Shown: piece after piece, positions 31,049 to 42,578 of the stretch
How the letters are laid out: each line of letters starts with the position of its first letter
Position numbering within the stretch: position 1 is the stretch's first letter
Source of the DNA: Burkholderiaceae bacterium
Lineage (GTDB): Bacteria; Pseudomonadota; Gammaproteobacteria; Burkholderiales; Burkholderiaceae_E
Reading direction: 5' to 3'
DNA: 54,495 nt
Assembly (NCBI GenBank): GCA_021463505.1
Contig: JAJTYR010000024.1
Coordinates: 1-54,495, forward strand
Notes under the pieces: model-generated
What the model saw: only the letters and a program-made list of their open reading frames with translations
Database searches by the model: none
Told to the model about the DNA's origin: nothing
Position numbers and translations under genes: made by a program

Positions 31049-32407
31049 ATGGCCAGGGCGAAGACACAGCAGGTCTGCGGCGAATGCGGCGGCACCACCG
31101 CGAAGTGGCAGGGCCAGTGCCCGCACTGCGGGGCGTGGAACACGCTCGCCGAGGCACCGGTGGCAGCCCCGGCCGGGAGTCATCGGTACCAGGCGCTCGC
31201 GCCTGCCCACGAGGTCGTGATGCTCGATGCCGTGCCGGCGCAGGAGGCCGGGCGGGTCGGCACCGGCAGCGACGAATTCGATCGCGTGCTCGGTGGCGGG
31301 CTGGTCGAAGGCTCGGTGGTGCTGATCGGCGGCGATCCGGGTATCGGCAAGTCGACGCTGCTGCTGCAGGCACTGGCCCATCTGACGGCATCGCTCGAGG
31401 TGCTCTACGTCACCGGCGAGGAGTCGGCTTCGCAGGTGGCGCTGCGTGCGCGGCGGCTGGGCGCGGGCGACGCGCGCCTGCCGTTGCTGCCCGAGACCGA
31501 ACTCGAGCGCATCTGCGCCGCGGTGCAGACGCGCCGGCCGGCAGTGGTGGTGATCGATTCGATCCAGACGCTGTATTCGTCGCAGCTTCAATCGGCGCCC
31601 GGTTCGGTCGCGCAGGTGCGCGAGTGCGCCGCGCAGCTCACCCGTCTGTCCAAGCAACTCGGCGTGGCGATGGTGATGATCGGCCACGTGACGAAGGAGG
31701 GCACGCTGGCCGGTCCGCGGGTGCTCGAGCACATGGTCGACACGGTGCTCTATTTCGAGGGCGACACGCATTCCTCGTACCGGCTGGTGCGCGCGTTCAA
31801 GAACCGGTTCGGCGCGGTCAACGAGTTGGGCGTGTTCGCGATGACCGACCGCGGCCTGCGCGGGGTGGCCAACCCCTCGGCGCTGTTCCTGTCGCAGCAC
31901 GCCGAGCGGGTGCCGGGTTCGTGCGTGCTGGTCACGCAGGAGGGCACGCGTCCGCTGCTGGTCGAGATCCAGGCGCTGGTCGACACCGCGCACGTGCCCA
32001 ACCCGAGGCGCCTGTCGGTGGGGCTCGAACAGGCGCGGCTGGCGATGTTGCTGGCGGTGTTGCACCGGCACGCGGGCCTCGCCTGCTACGACCAGGACGT
32101 CTTCGTCAACGCAGTGGGTGGGGTGCGCATCGGCGAACCGGCGGCCGACCTGGCGGTGCTGCTCGCGATCGTCTCGTCGCTGAAGAACCGGGCGCTGCCG
32201 CGCGGCTTCGCGGTGTTCGGCGAAGTCGGACTGGCCGGCGAGATCCGGCCTGCGCCGCGCGGACAGGAGAGGCTGCGCGAGGCAGCCAAGCTCGGCTTTT
32301 CGCGCGTGCTGATCCCGCGCGCCAACGTACCGAAGCGCGCGTTCGACGGGCTGGAGGCAATCGGGCTGGAGCGCATCGATCAGGCGCTCGACGCGGCCTG
32401 GCGTTGA
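31049..32407 (+). CDS. radA: DNA repair protein RadA (Sms)
   Basis: RadA is a RecA-like helicase that processes recombination intermediates. The 452-residue protein has an N-terminal zinc finger (CGECGGTTAKWQGQCPHCG) and Walker A GGDPGIGKSTLL with Lys101. The RadA-specific KNRFGAVNELGVF motif follows, then a C-terminal Lon-protease-like domain (LPRGFAVFGEVGLAGEIRPA). The ATG at 31049 puts the zinc finger at residue 10, as in relatives. The last 28 bases overlap the end of the convergent hpnE. Confidence 0.95.
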   Translation: MARAKTQQVCGECGGTTAKWQGQCPHCGAWNTLAEAPVAAPAGSHRYQALAPAHEVVMLDAVPAQEAGRVGTGSDEFDRVLGGGLVEGSVVLIGGDPGIGKSTLLLQALAHLTASLEVLYVTGEESASQVALRARRLGAGDARLPLLPETELERICAAVQTRRPAVVVIDSIQTLYSSQLQSAPGSVAQVRECAAQLTRLSKQLGVAMVMIGHVTKEGTLAGPRVLEHMVDTVLYFEGDTHSSYRLVRAFKNRFGAVNELGVFAMTDRGLRGVANPSALFLSQHAERVPGSCVLVTQEGTRPLLVEIQALVDTAHVPNPRRLSVGLEQARLAMLLAVLHRHAGLACYDQDVFVNAVGGVRIGEPAADLAVLLAIVSSLKNRALPRGFAVFGEVGLAGEIRPAPRGQERLREAAKLGFSRVLIPRANVPKRAFDGLEAIGLERIDQALDAAWR

Positions 32408-33762
32408 GAGCGTGGTGTCGAGCGGGCCGATCCCGGCCCGACGGATTGCGCCGCGAGGTCTGCAAGGATGCATGCGGCGGCGTGCCGGCCACTGCGAACC
32501 GCCGCTTCGAGCGTGGCCGGATAATCGGGCCAGACCCAGTCGCCGGCCAGCCAGAGGCCCGGCGCCGGGTGGCGAAAGTGATCGCACGACAGGCGCGGGC
32601 GCAGCGGCGTGCAGCGGAACGTCGCGCGGCGTTCGGTCACGATTCGCAATGCGGCCGCCGGCGGCCCGCCGATGGCTTCTCGCAACTGGTCGACGATGCC
32701 GGCAGCGACGGCACCCGGAGGTTCGCCGGCGATCCGGCTGGCGACGCTGACGACGACCCCGGCAACCCGCGCCGCCCCGATCACGCCACGGTCGAACACC
32801 CATTGGCCGAAACGCTGGCGCGCCGGATCCTCGTCGAGCATCAGCCAGCGTGGCACGCGCGGCGCCTCGCCGGCGGGCCACAGGGCCCACGCCGTGGCAA
32901 TCGGTTCCGGCTCGAACGCCTGCAGCGCGGCGACGTCGAGCCCGAGCGGTGCGGCGAGGCGTGCCGCCGACCAGGGAGGCAGCGCGAGCAACACCGTCGC
33001 GAAGCCGGTGGCGTGCGCACCGACATGCCAGCCGTCTGCCGAGCGCTGCAGTTCGCGAACCGTGGTGTGCAGCCTGAGCGTGGCGCCGAGCTTGCGCAGT
33101 TGCGCCACGGCCCGATCCGGCAGCAGCGCGCCCAGCGGTGCGTCGGGCGCGACGAAGTCGCTCGCCGCGCGCGTGGCACCCAGCGTGTCGCGCAGCACTG
33201 TGGCGAAGGTGCGCGCGCAGGCGTGCTGCGGCAAGGTGTTCAGCGTTGCCACGCAGAGCGGCGCCCAGAGTCGCGCAGCCAGCGCCACCGGTTGCCGGTG
33301 GCGCGCGAGCAGCGCCGCCACCGTTTCGCCTTCGCGCGCGCGCCAGTCTGCGCGCCCGAGCCCGTGCAGCAGGCGGATCACCGCGAGGCGTTCGCTCCAG
33401 CGCAGCCCGCGGGCGCGCAACAGTCCCCACGCCAGGTGCAGAGGGGCCGGCAACGGGGCGGTGCGCAGCGACAGGCCCGAGACCGACTCCAGGCGCATCG
33501 GGTGGCGAGCCAGGTGCGGCGTCGCGCCGAGTTCGTCGAGCAGCTGCAGGGTGGCGCGATAGGCGCCGACGATCAGGTGCTGTCCGTTGTCGATCGCGAT
33601 GCGCCCGAGCGGCGTGGCGAGTTCGACCGTGCGCGCGCGCCCGCCGGCGCGCGGGGCAGCGTCGAACAGGGTGACCCGGACGCCGGCCCGCGCCAGCACG
33701 AGCGCAGCCGCGAGCCCGGACCATCCGGCACCCACGACGGCCACCGGCCGTGCGCCGTGCAT
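32380..33762 (-). CDS. hpnE: Hydroxysqualene dehydroxylase HpnE
   Basis: HpnE is a flavoprotein that reduces hydroxysqualene to squalene, the last step of the bacterial HpnCDE route. The FAD-binding motif VAVVGAGWSGLAAALVLARA is at the N-terminus and GGRARTVEL follows. The C-terminal GLWLAGDWVWPDYPATLEAA contains the conserved GD flavin contact. The ATG at 33762 gives 460 residues; an in-frame TTG at 33783 would add seven and lies closer to hpnD. It is the last gene of hpnC-hpnD-hpnE. No squalene-hopene cyclase is in the window. Confidence 0.92.
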   Translation of the reverse strand: MHGARPVAVVGAGWSGLAAALVLARAGVRVTLFDAAPRAGGRARTVELATPLGRIAIDNGQHLIVGAYRATLQLLDELGATPHLARHPMRLESVSGLSLRTAPLPAPLHLAWGLLRARGLRWSERLAVIRLLHGLGRADWRAREGETVAALLARHRQPVALAARLWAPLCVATLNTLPQHACARTFATVLRDTLGATRAASDFVAPDAPLGALLPDRAVAQLRKLGATLRLHTTVRELQRSADGWHVGAHATGFATVLLALPPWSAARLAAPLGLDVAALQAFEPEPIATAWALWPAGEAPRVPRWLMLDEDPARQRFGQWVFDRGVIGAARVAGVVVSVASRIAGEPPGAVAAGIVDQLREAIGGPPAAALRIVTERRATFRCTPLRPRLSCDHFRHPAPGLWLAGDWVWPDYPATLEAAVRSGRHAAACILADLAAQSVGPGSARSTPRSQRQAASSA

Positions 33763-33810
33763 CGATGCCGACGCGTCAGGCAAGGTGCTTTCCGGTCGTC
33801 ATCGACACCT

Positions 33811-34659
33811 TCACACCCGCGGCGGGCGCGCCGTGACCCAGGTCTGCCACGCCAGCCAGAGCTTGCGCAGCGGCGTGAGCGAGGTGCGATGCGTCAGCAC
33901 CCGAAAGCCGTCGCGCTCGATCTCGTCGAGCAGCCGCGCGTAGATCGCGGCCATCATCAGGCCGGGGCGCTGCGCACGCCGCTCCTGCGCAGCGAGCCGC
34001 GCGAACGCCTGCCGGTAGTGCGCGCGCGCGCGCGCGGCCTGGAACCGCATCAGTTCGACCATGCGCGGGCTCGGGCGTGCCGCGAGGATCTCGTGCTCGG
34101 TCACGCCGAAGCGTCGCAGATCCTCGATCGGCAGGTAGATCCGGCCCCTGCGCGCGTCCTCGCCGACGTCGCGGATGATGTTGGTGAGCTGGAATGCCAG
34201 CCCGAGCTGTTCGGCGTATTCGCGGGTGGCGCTGTCACGCGCACCGAAGATGCCCGCCGCCAGCACGCCGACCACCCCTGCCACGCGATGGCAATACAGG
34301 CGCAGTCCCGCGAAATCGGGGTAGCGATCCTGCTCGAGATCCATCTGCATGCCGTCGATGATCGCGACCAGCCGCGCATGGTCGATGGCGCAGCTGTGCA
34401 GGTGCGGGGCCAGTGCACGGGAGACCGGGTGCTGCGGATCGCCGACGTACAGCCGCTCGACTTCGCCGCGCCACCAGTCGAGCCGGGCGCGGGCCACCTG
34501 CGGGTCGCCGGGCTCGTCGACGGTGTCGTCGACTTCACGGCAGAACGCGTACAGGGCGGTGATCGCGCGACGGCGCTGCGGCGGCAGGAACAGGAAGCTG
34601 TAGTAGAAGCTCGAGCCGCTGCGTGCCGCCTTGTCCTGGCAGTATTCGTCCGGCGTCAC
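33811..34659 (-). CDS. hpnD: Presqualene diphosphate synthase HpnD
   Basis: HpnD condenses two farnesyl diphosphates to presqualene diphosphate. The 282-residue trans-isoprenyl synthase starts (M)TPDEYCQDKAARSGSSFYYS, characteristic of HpnD. Two Asp-rich metal-binding motifs are visible, AFCREVDDTVDE and NIIRDVGEDARRGRIYLP. The GTG start at 34659 overlaps the hpnC stop (GTGA), so the two are translationally coupled. Substrate comes from the isoprenoid pathway to which ispD and ispF in this window contribute. Confidence 0.95.
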   Translation of the reverse strand: MTPDEYCQDKAARSGSSFYYSFLFLPPQRRRAITALYAFCREVDDTVDEPGDPQVARARLDWWRGEVERLYVGDPQHPVSRALAPHLHSCAIDHARLVAIIDGMQMDLEQDRYPDFAGLRLYCHRVAGVVGVLAAGIFGARDSATREYAEQLGLAFQLTNIIRDVGEDARRGRIYLPIEDLRRFGVTEHEILAARPSPRMVELMRFQAARARAHYRQAFARLAAQERRAQRPGLMMAAIYARLLDEIERDGFRVLTHRTSLTPLRKLWLAWQTWVTARPPRV

Positions 34660-35489
34660 TTCGGAGTGCTCCACCAGAGCCTTGCGAGCGCCGGCGCGTC
34701 GCGCCATCCGAGCGTCGGCCGGCGTGCGATCGGATCGTGCCCGCCGGCGCGCAGGCGATCGGCCAGGCGCAGTCCGCCCGCGACGATGGCGCGCACCTCC
34801 AGCGACAGCCGCCACGGGACACGCTGCGCGAGCGCGGCACCCGATTCGAGCAGCGCTCGCGCACGGCCGGCCTGTCCGGCCAGGAACTGCACGAGTGCGG
34901 GGTCGGCGCGGCCCTGTGCGACCGAGCGCCCGACCTCGTCTTCCGAGAGACCCGCATCGTGCAGTTCGTCCAGCGGCAGGTAGAGCCGGTCGCGGCGCCA
35001 GTCCTGCGCGAGGTCCTGCAGGAAATTCAGCAACTGCAGCGCGGTGCAGATCTCGCCGGAAGGAATCCGCGTCGCGGGGTTCCAGGCGCCGAACAGCCGC
35101 AGCACCAGTTCGCCCACCGGATTGGCCGAGCGACTGCAGTAGTCGGCCAGGCTCGGCCACGACGGGTGGCGCACCGGACCGACGTCCTGCGCAAAGGCCG
35201 AGAGCAGCGCACGCAGCGGGCCGGCCGGCAGCCCGTGCGGTTCGAGGAACGGGCGCAATTGCGCGAGCGCCGGCGGATCGTCGGCTTCGCCGCGCAGCGC
35301 GCGGTCCAGCGCCTCGAGAGCGGCCAGCCGTTCGGCTGCAGGCGCGTCGCCCTCGTCCGCGAGATCGTCGGCATGGCGTGCGAAGCGATACAGGGCCACG
35401 ACTGCCGGGCGCAGGCGCGCCGGCAGCAGCACCGAGGCGACCGGGAAGTTCTCGTAGTGGTCGACGGACCTGATCAGGGCGGGCGGCAT
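34656..35489 (-). CDS. hpnC: Hydroxysqualene synthase HpnC
   Basis: HpnC converts presqualene diphosphate to hydroxysqualene. It is a paralogue of HpnD, with 277 residues. It begins SVDHYENFPVASVLLPARLR, the HpnC hallmark, and has Asp motifs FARHADDLADEGD and LQDLAQDWRRDRLYLP. The ATG at 35489 is preceded by TACAAT exactly seven bases upstream and no ribosome binding site. It heads the hpnC-hpnD-hpnE operon, which diverges from tRNA-Leu. Confidence 0.94.
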   Translation of the reverse strand: MPPALIRSVDHYENFPVASVLLPARLRPAVVALYRFARHADDLADEGDAPAAERLAALEALDRALRGEADDPPALAQLRPFLEPHGLPAGPLRALLSAFAQDVGPVRHPSWPSLADYCSRSANPVGELVLRLFGAWNPATRIPSGEICTALQLLNFLQDLAQDWRRDRLYLPLDELHDAGLSEDEVGRSVAQGRADPALVQFLAGQAGRARALLESGAALAQRVPWRLSLEVRAIVAGGLRLADRLRAGGHDPIARRPTLGWRDAPALARLWWSTPK

Positions 35490-35502
35490 GGCGGCGATTG
35501 TA
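35490..35502 (-). promoter_or_regulatory. -10 hexamer of the hpnCDE operon, leaderless geometry
   Basis: On the minus strand TACAAT (35502-35497) is followed by seven bases and the hpnC ATG at 35489. A TTGCGC at 35523-35518 is a weak -35 candidate with a short 15-base spacer. Confidence 0.5.
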
Positions 35503-35552
35503 GGCGCTGGTGCGCCCGCGCAACCGCCGCTGCGAGTGCCTGGCCACCTCCC

Positions 35553-35588
35553 GGCCGCCCGAGGGCGGCCTCCCGCATCGTTTAGAAT
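35553..35588 (+). promoter_or_regulatory. tRNA-Leu promoter region with upstream inverted repeat
   Basis: TAGAAT (35583-35588) lies 11 bases before the mature tRNA-Leu and is a good -10. Just upstream is a perfect inverted repeat, GGCCGCCC (35553-35560) and GGGCGGCC (35563-35570). It overlaps the expected -35 position, where no TTGACA-like box is seen. The repeat may be an operator or a hairpin insulating the two divergent units. Confidence 0.45.
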
Positions 35589-35599
35589 GACGCGTTTTC

Positions 35600-35684
35600 G
35601 CGGCCGTGGCGGAATGGGTAGACGCACCAGGTTTAGGTCCTGGCGCCGCGAGGCGTGAAGGTTCGAGTCCTTTCGGCCGCACCA
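35600..35684 (+). tRNA. tRNA-Leu(TAG)
   Basis: The 85-base class II tRNA has a 7-bp acceptor stem, GCGGCCG with CGGCCGC, and an encoded CCA end. The anticodon arm is CCAGG-TTTAGGT-CCTGG with anticodon TAG (reads CUN codons). It has a long variable arm (GCCGCGAGGC) and a T arm with GTTCGAG. It lies between the hpn operon and tig. Confidence 0.95.
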
Positions 35685-35746
35685 CGGCACGCCGCAGTGT
35701 TCGCGGATCGCCCCTTCCACACTTCCAGGACCCTGGATCATCCGAG

Positions 35747-37051
35747 ATGGCAACGCAACTTGAAACGACCGGCGCACTCGAGCGCAAGCTGGCCATGGCG
35801 GTGCCGGTGGCCGAGATCAACCGGCAGGTCGTCGAGCGCCTGCGCAAGCTCTCGCGCAACGTCAAGATGCCCGGCTTCCGGCCCGGCAAGGTGCCGATGA
35901 AGATGATCGAGCGCTCTTACGGCCCGCAGGTGCACGCCGAGGTGCTGGGTGACGCGGTCTCGAAGGCGTTCAGCGCCGCGGTCGACGAGCACCAGCTGCG
36001 TGTGGCCGGACAGCCGCGGATCGAATCGCGCGAAGGCGCCGCCGAACACGAACTCGGCTTCACCGCCGTCTTCGAGGTCTATCCCGAGATCGCGCTGGGC
36101 GATCCCGCCGCCCTCGGGTTCGAGCGCGTGTCGTGCCCGGTCGGCGACGCCGATGTCGACAAGACGATCGAGATCCTGCGCAGGCAGCGCGTCACCTGGA
36201 CGCCGGCCGGGCGCGCAGCCCGCGATGGTGACCGCATCACGATCGATTTCGCCGGCACGATCGAGGGCGTGGCCTTCCAGGGCGGCTCGGCCGCCGATTT
36301 CGCATTCGTACTGGGCGAAGGGCGGATGCTCCCCGACTTCGAGGCGGGTGTGCGCGGCGCCGACGCCGGCGCGACGAAGACCTTTCCGGTCGCCTTCCCG
36401 GCCGAGTACGGCTCGGTCGAACTCGCCGGCAGGACCGCGCAGTTCGAAGTCAGCGTCAAGCAGGTCGAGGCAGCGCAGCTGCCGCGGATCGACGAGGCGT
36501 TCGCGCGCGAACTCGGCGTGGCCGATGGCGAACTCGCGCGAATGCGCGCCGACATCCGCGCCAACCTCGAGCGCGAGGTTGCGCAACGGGTGCGTGCGCG
36601 CAACAAGGCGGCGACCATGGAGGCGATTGCCGGGCTTGCGAACTTCGAGCTGCCCAGGGCGCTGGTCGACGCCGAGAGCGGCGCGCTGGGCGAGCGCGCG
36701 CTCGAAGACCTGCGCCAGCGCGGCATGGACCCGAAGAACCTGCCGCCGATCCCGCCGGACACGTTTCGCGAGCAGGCCGAACGGCGTGTGCGCCTGGGCC
36801 TGATCGTGGCCGAGATCGTCCGCGCGCATGGTCTGCAGGCCAGACCCGACCAGATTCGCCGACAGATCGAGGAGTTCGCGCGCGCCTACGAGAACCCGGC
36901 CGAGGTCGTGCGCTACTACTTCAGCGACCGCAACCGGCTGGCCGAGGTCGAGGCGATCGTGGTCGAGCAGAACGTGGTCGACTGGGTGGCGTCGAAGGCG
37001 CAGGTCACCGACAGCGAACTCGCCTTCGACCAGCTGATGTCGGCGGCCTGA
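35747..37051 (+). CDS. tig: Trigger factor
   Basis: Trigger factor is the ribosome-bound chaperone and peptidyl-prolyl isomerase. The 434-residue protein has the N-terminal ribosome-binding domain with the signature [18 protein letters not shown]. The FKBP-like PPIase domain ([21 protein letters not shown] region, about 150-235) is followed by a helical C-terminal chaperone domain ending in [14 protein letters not shown]. The ATG at 35747 has only a weak GAG ribosome binding site. It starts the conserved tig-clpP-clpX-lon block, and co-transcription from the tRNA-Leu promoter is possible. Confidence 0.95.
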   Translation: MATQLETTGALERKLAMAVPVAEINRQVVERLRKLSRNVKMPGFRPGKVPMKMIERSYGPQVHAEVLGDAVSKAFSAAVDEHQLRVAGQPRIESREGAAEHELGFTAVFEVYPEIALGDPAALGFERVSCPVGDADVDKTIEILRRQRVTWTPAGRAARDGDRITIDFAGTIEGVAFQGGSAADFAFVLGEGRMLPDFEAGVRGADAGATKTFPVAFPAEYGSVELAGRTAQFEVSVKQVEAAQLPRIDEAFARELGVADGELARMRADIRANLEREVAQRVRARNKAATMEAIAGLANFELPRALVDAESGALGERALEDLRQRGMDPKNLPPIPPDTFREQAERRVRLGLIVAEIVRAHGLQARPDQIRRQIEEFARAYENPAEVVRYYFSDRNRLAEVEAIVVEQNVVDWVASKAQVTDSELAFDQLMSAA

Positions 37052-37083
37052 ACACTCACGAACCCGATCCAGCGGAGCACGTC

Positions 37084-37746
37084 ATGACCTTCAACAGCCT
37101 GGTGGAAGACCTGGTCAATGCCCACCTGGCGCAGCGCCAGGACACGCAGGGGCTGGGCATGGTCCCGATCGTCATCGAACAGAGCGGGCGCGGCGAACGC
37201 GCCTACGACATCTATTCGCGCCTGCTGCGCGAGCACGTGATCTTTCTCGTCGGGCCGGTCATGGACCAGTCGGCGAACCTGATCGTCGCGCAACTGCTGT
37301 TCCTCGAATCCGAGAACCCCGACAAGGACGTCTCCTTTTACATCAACTCGCCCGGCGGGTCGGTGTCGGCGGGGCTCGCGATCTACGACACGATGCAATT
37401 CATCAAGCCGGCGGTCAGCACGCTGTGCCTGGGCATCGCCGCGAGCATGGGCGCGTTCCTGCTGGCCGCCGGCAGCAAAGGCAAGCGCTTCGCGCTGCCC
37501 AACGCGCGCATCATGATCCACCAGCCTTCGGGTGGCGCGCAGGGCCAGGCCTCCGACATCGAGATCCACGCGCGCGAGATCCTCTACACGCGCGAGCGGC
37601 TGAACCGCATCCTCGCCGACAAGACCGGGCAGCCGATCGAACGCATCGCGGCCGACACCGATCGGGACAACTTCATGTCCTCGGAAGATGCGGTAAGCTA
37701 CGGACTGATCGACAGGGTCCTGTCAAGTCGAGGCGAGGGTGCCTGA
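37084..37746 (+). CDS. clpP: ATP-dependent Clp protease proteolytic subunit
   Basis: ClpP forms the tetradecameric serine protease chamber fed by ClpX or ClpA. The 220-residue protein has the catalytic triad Ser121 ([14 protein letters not shown]), His146 ([12 protein letters not shown]) and Asp near 195, a constant +10 offset from the E. coli enzyme. A short N-terminal propeptide is expected. [19 protein letters not shown] is the strand-turn region lining the chamber. It starts 32 bases after tig and precedes clpX by 78 bases. Confidence 0.97.
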   Translation: MTFNSLVEDLVNAHLAQRQDTQGLGMVPIVIEQSGRGERAYDIYSRLLREHVIFLVGPVMDQSANLIVAQLLFLESENPDKDVSFYINSPGGSVSAGLAIYDTMQFIKPAVSTLCLGIAASMGAFLLAAGSKGKRFALPNARIMIHQPSGGAQGQASDIEIHAREILYTRERLNRILADKTGQPIERIAADTDRDNFMSSEDAVSYGLIDRVLSSRGEGA

Positions 37747-37824
37747 CCGGCGGCGTGCCGGCGGACACTTCAGCGGGCAACGCCTGCCGCGGTGCGCCCG
37801 TCCGTCCGCCAGACCGGAGCGAAC

Positions 37825-39090
37825 ATGACGGACAAGAAGGGTTCCACCGAGAAACTGCTCTACTGCTCCTTCTGCGGCAAGAGCCAGCACGAGGTGCGCA
37901 AGCTGATCGCCGGTCCGTCGGTGTTCATCTGCGACGAATGCATCGAGCTGTGCAACGACATCATCCGTGACGAAACCCAGGCCGACGGCGCGACGGGCGC
38001 CCAGAAGGGCGGCCTGCCCACGCCCGCCGAGATCTGCGGGATCCTCGACCAGTACGTGATCGGCCAGGAGAGCGCCAAGAAGATCCTCTCGGTGGCTGTC
38101 TACAACCACTACAAGCGGCTGCGCCACAAGGGCAAGAAGGACGAGGTCGAGCTTGCCAAGAGCAACATCCTGCTGGTCGGGCCCACCGGCTCCGGCAAGA
38201 CCCTGCTCGCGCAGACGCTCGCGCGCCTGCTCAACGTGCCGTTCGTGATCGCCGACGCCACCACGCTCACCGAGGCCGGCTACGTCGGCGAGGATGTCGA
38301 GAACATCATCCAGAAGCTGCTCCAGAACTGCAACTACGAAGTCGACAAGGCGCAGAGCGGCATCGTCTACATCGACGAAATCGACAAGATCTCGCGCAAG
38401 TCCGACAACCCGTCGATCACCCGCGACGTTTCCGGCGAAGGGGTGCAGCAGGCACTGCTCAAGCTGATCGAGGGCACGGTCGCGTCGGTGCCGCCGCAGG
38501 GCGGACGCAAGCACCCGAACCAGGACTTCGTCCAGATCGACACGACCAACATCCTGTTCATCTGCGGCGGTGCCTTCGACGGTCTCGAGAAGGTCATCCG
38601 CAATCGTTCGGAGCGCTCGGGGATCGGCTTCGGCGCCGAGGTGCGCAGCGCCAGCGAGCGCGCGGTCGGCGAGGTGCTGCGCGAAGTCGAACCCGAAGAC
38701 CTCGTCAAGTTCGGCCTCATTCCCGAACTGGTCGGGCGGCTGCCGGTGGTGGCCACGCTCGACGAACTCAATGCCGATGCACTGGTGCAGATCCTGATCG
38801 AACCGAAGAACGCGCTGGTCAAGCAGTACCAGCGGCTGTTCTCGATGGAAGGCGTGGACCTCGAGCTGCGCCCTGCCGCCCTGCAAGCCATTGCCCGCAA
38901 GGCACTCAAACGCAAGACCGGCGCACGCGGGCTGCGCTCGATCCTCGAGCAGACGCTGCTCGACATCATGTTCGACCTGCCCAGCCTGCAGAACGTGCAG
39001 AAGGTGGCCGTCGACGAGAATGCGATCGAAGGCGACGGCAAGCCGCTGGTCATCTACGCCGACGCACCGCGCGTCTCGGGATCCAACTAG
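37825..39090 (+). CDS. clpX: ATP-dependent Clp protease ATP-binding subunit ClpX
   Basis: ClpX is the AAA+ unfoldase that delivers substrates to ClpP. The 421-residue protein has the N-terminal C4 zinc-binding domain ([11 protein letters not shown] and CDECIELC), Walker [13 protein letters not shown] with Lys125, Walker [11 protein letters not shown], and a sensor region. The IGF loop for docking ClpP is present as SGIGFGAEV. The ATG at 37825 was preferred to an upstream in-frame ATG because MTDKKGS is the typical start and GGAG precedes it. The following 225-base gap to lon holds phased repeats. Confidence 0.97.
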   Translation: MTDKKGSTEKLLYCSFCGKSQHEVRKLIAGPSVFICDECIELCNDIIRDETQADGATGAQKGGLPTPAEICGILDQYVIGQESAKKILSVAVYNHYKRLRHKGKKDEVELAKSNILLVGPTGSGKTLLAQTLARLLNVPFVIADATTLTEAGYVGEDVENIIQKLLQNCNYEVDKAQSGIVYIDEIDKISRKSDNPSITRDVSGEGVQQALLKLIEGTVASVPPQGGRKHPNQDFVQIDTTNILFICGGAFDGLEKVIRNRSERSGIGFGAEVRSASERAVGEVLREVEPEDLVKFGLIPELVGRLPVVATLDELNADALVQILIEPKNALVKQYQRLFSMEGVDLELRPAALQAIARKALKRKTGARGLRSILEQTLLDIMFDLPSLQNVQKVAVDENAIEGDGKPLVIYADAPRVSGSN

Positions 39091-39113
39091 GACCGCTGCG
39101 CGGCCGGTATCGC

Positions 39114-39167
39114 CGACGATCGGCGCCTGTTCGACGACGATCGCCGATTCTGGTGCGACGATCGGCG
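39114..39167. repeat. Three 12-bp direct repeats spaced exactly 21 bp, between clpX and lon
   Basis: CGACGATCGGCG at 39114, CGACGATCGCCG at 39135 and CGACGATCGGCG at 39156 start exactly 21 bases apart, two turns of B-DNA. Each contains the palindromic core CGATCG. The 9-base spacers differ in sequence, so this is conserved phasing rather than simple tandem duplication. The repeats end 148 bases before the lon ATG. They look like a helically phased protein-binding array; the protein is unknown. Confidence 0.6.
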
Positions 39168-39271
39168 GCGCTGCCCGCATCGCGGAGGCTGCAGCCGTTG
39201 CAGATTGGCCCCATCCCGAAGGGCGCGGCGCGGGCTGCGAGCGTCAAACGTCGTATCCTCGGGCGGCATCG

Positions 39272-39299
39272 CTTGAAATCCCCGCTGACGGCGCCACAT
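39272..39299 (+). promoter_or_regulatory. Candidate heat-shock (sigma-32) promoter of lon
   Basis: CTTGAAA (39272-39278) matches the sigma-32 -35 consensus. After 13 bases comes CGCCACAT (39292-39299), a partial match to CCCCATnT. Transcription would start near 39306, ten bases before the lon ATG, which leaves little room for the GGGAGG ribosome binding site at 39305-39310. The match is suggestive; heat-shock control of lon is well established in proteobacteria. Confidence 0.35.
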
Positions 39300-39315
39300 C
39301 GGCCGGGAGGTCCAC

Positions 39316-41739
<2,424 letters not shown>

Positions 41740-41818
41740 AGATGCGACGCCGCAATCGCGCAGGCCACGCAGCCCTCGCACAGAGGAGAATCGCCCTGTT
41801 TTTCCACCGGTGCTCGGC

Positions 41819-41847
41819 TTGACACTGACCGGGCCCGGCGATTTAAT
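41819..41847 (+). promoter_or_regulatory. Strong sigma-70 promoter of hupB
   Basis: A perfect TTGACA (41819-41824), a 17-base spacer and TTTAAT (41842-41847) form one of the best promoters in the window. Transcription would start near 41854, giving an untranslated leader of about 99 bases before the hupB GTG. An AGGGGG ribosome binding site is present. This fits the very high expression expected of HU. Confidence 0.75.
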
Positions 41848-41952
41848 ACGACTCCGCCTTGCCGCGCCAGCGGCCGCCACGAACACCAACAGCTCGAAGC
41901 GCGCAGTTCCGCGCGCCCATTCCAACACGATTCTGCAGTGAGGGGGCTTTCC

Positions 41953-42225
41953 GTGAACAAGACCGAACTGATCGACCACATCGCAAAGCAGGCCGACATT
42001 TCGAAGGCTGCTGCGGGTCGCGCGCTCGATGCGCTCGTCGGCGCGGTGCGCACGACGCTGCGCAAGGGCGGCACGGTGACGGTGGTCGGATTCGGCACTT
42101 TTGCGGTGGGCAAGCGCGCGGCGCGCAGCGGGCGCAATCCGCGCACCGGCGCGACGATCCGGATCAAGGCGGCGAAGGTGCCGAAGTTCCGGCCCGGCAA
42201 GGCGCTGAAAGACGCGATCAACTGA
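41953..42225 (+). CDS. hupB: DNA-binding protein HU-beta
   Basis: HU is the abundant histone-like dimer that bends DNA and organises the nucleoid. The GTG at 41953 gives exactly 90 residues, the standard length (N-terminus [20 protein letters not shown]). The family signature [18 protein letters not shown] is followed by the DNA-binding beta-arm and the C-terminal [13 protein letters not shown]. It lies downstream of lon, its usual place. Confidence 0.97.
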   Translation: MNKTELIDHIAKQADISKAAAGRALDALVGAVRTTLRKGGTVTVVGFGTFAVGKRAARSGRNPRTGATIRIKAAKVPKFRPGKALKDAIN

Positions 42226-42245
42226 AGCGCCGCGGGCGCCTGCGG

Positions 42246-42275
42246 TTGATCGGCGCGCTGCCGCGCGTATATAAT
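42246..42275 (+). promoter_or_regulatory. Promoter of the tRNA-Val/tRNA-Asp unit
   Basis: TTGATC (42246-42251), an 18-base spacer and a perfect TATAAT (42270-42275) lie about 83 bases before the mature tRNA-Val. The leader would be removed during tRNA processing. Confidence 0.6.
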
Positions 42276-42364
42276 GGTCGACTTCGCTGCGCATCGATTG
42301 CCGCAGGCGGACAAGCCGGGAAATGCACCCCGGTGGCCCGGTCTGCGAGCCGTGCCCTGATCGG

Positions 42365-42440
42365 GGGTGCTTAGCTCAGCTGGTAGAGCGGCGCCCTTAC
42401 AAGGCGTAGGTCGGGAGTTCGAACCTCTCAGCACCCACCA
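42365..42440 (+). tRNA. tRNA-Val(TAC)
   Basis: The 76-base tRNA has acceptor stem GGGTGCT with AGCACCC and an encoded CCA. The anticodon loop CTTACAA has anticodon TAC (reads GUA/GUG), and the T arm contains GTTCGAAC. It is co-transcribed with tRNA-Asp 54 bases downstream. Confidence 0.96.
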
Positions 42441-42494
42441 GCCGCCGGGTCACGTGGCGAAGGCGAGCGAAGAGATCGCGCATTCGAAGCATCA

Positions 42495-42571
42495 GGAGTG
42501 GTAGTTCAGTCGGTTAGAATACCGGCCTGTCACGCCGGGGGTCGCGGGTTCGAGTCCCGTCCACTCCGCCA
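42495..42571 (+). tRNA. tRNA-Asp(GTC)
   Basis: The 77-base tRNA has acceptor stem GGAGTGG with CCACTCC and an encoded CCA. The anticodon loop CTGTCAC has anticodon GTC (reads GAY), and the T arm contains GTTCGAGT. The D arm contains TAGAAT, a chance or functional -10-like hexamer. A strong terminator follows immediately. Confidence 0.97.
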
Positions 42572-42578
42572 ACACCCG

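Noticed and set aside
31084-34983. A 1299-codon open frame on the plus strand across radA and the hpn genes
   Set aside because: It overlaps radA in another frame and lies antisense to hpnE and hpnD, all of which have clear family motifs. The composition is that of a GC-rich shadow frame.
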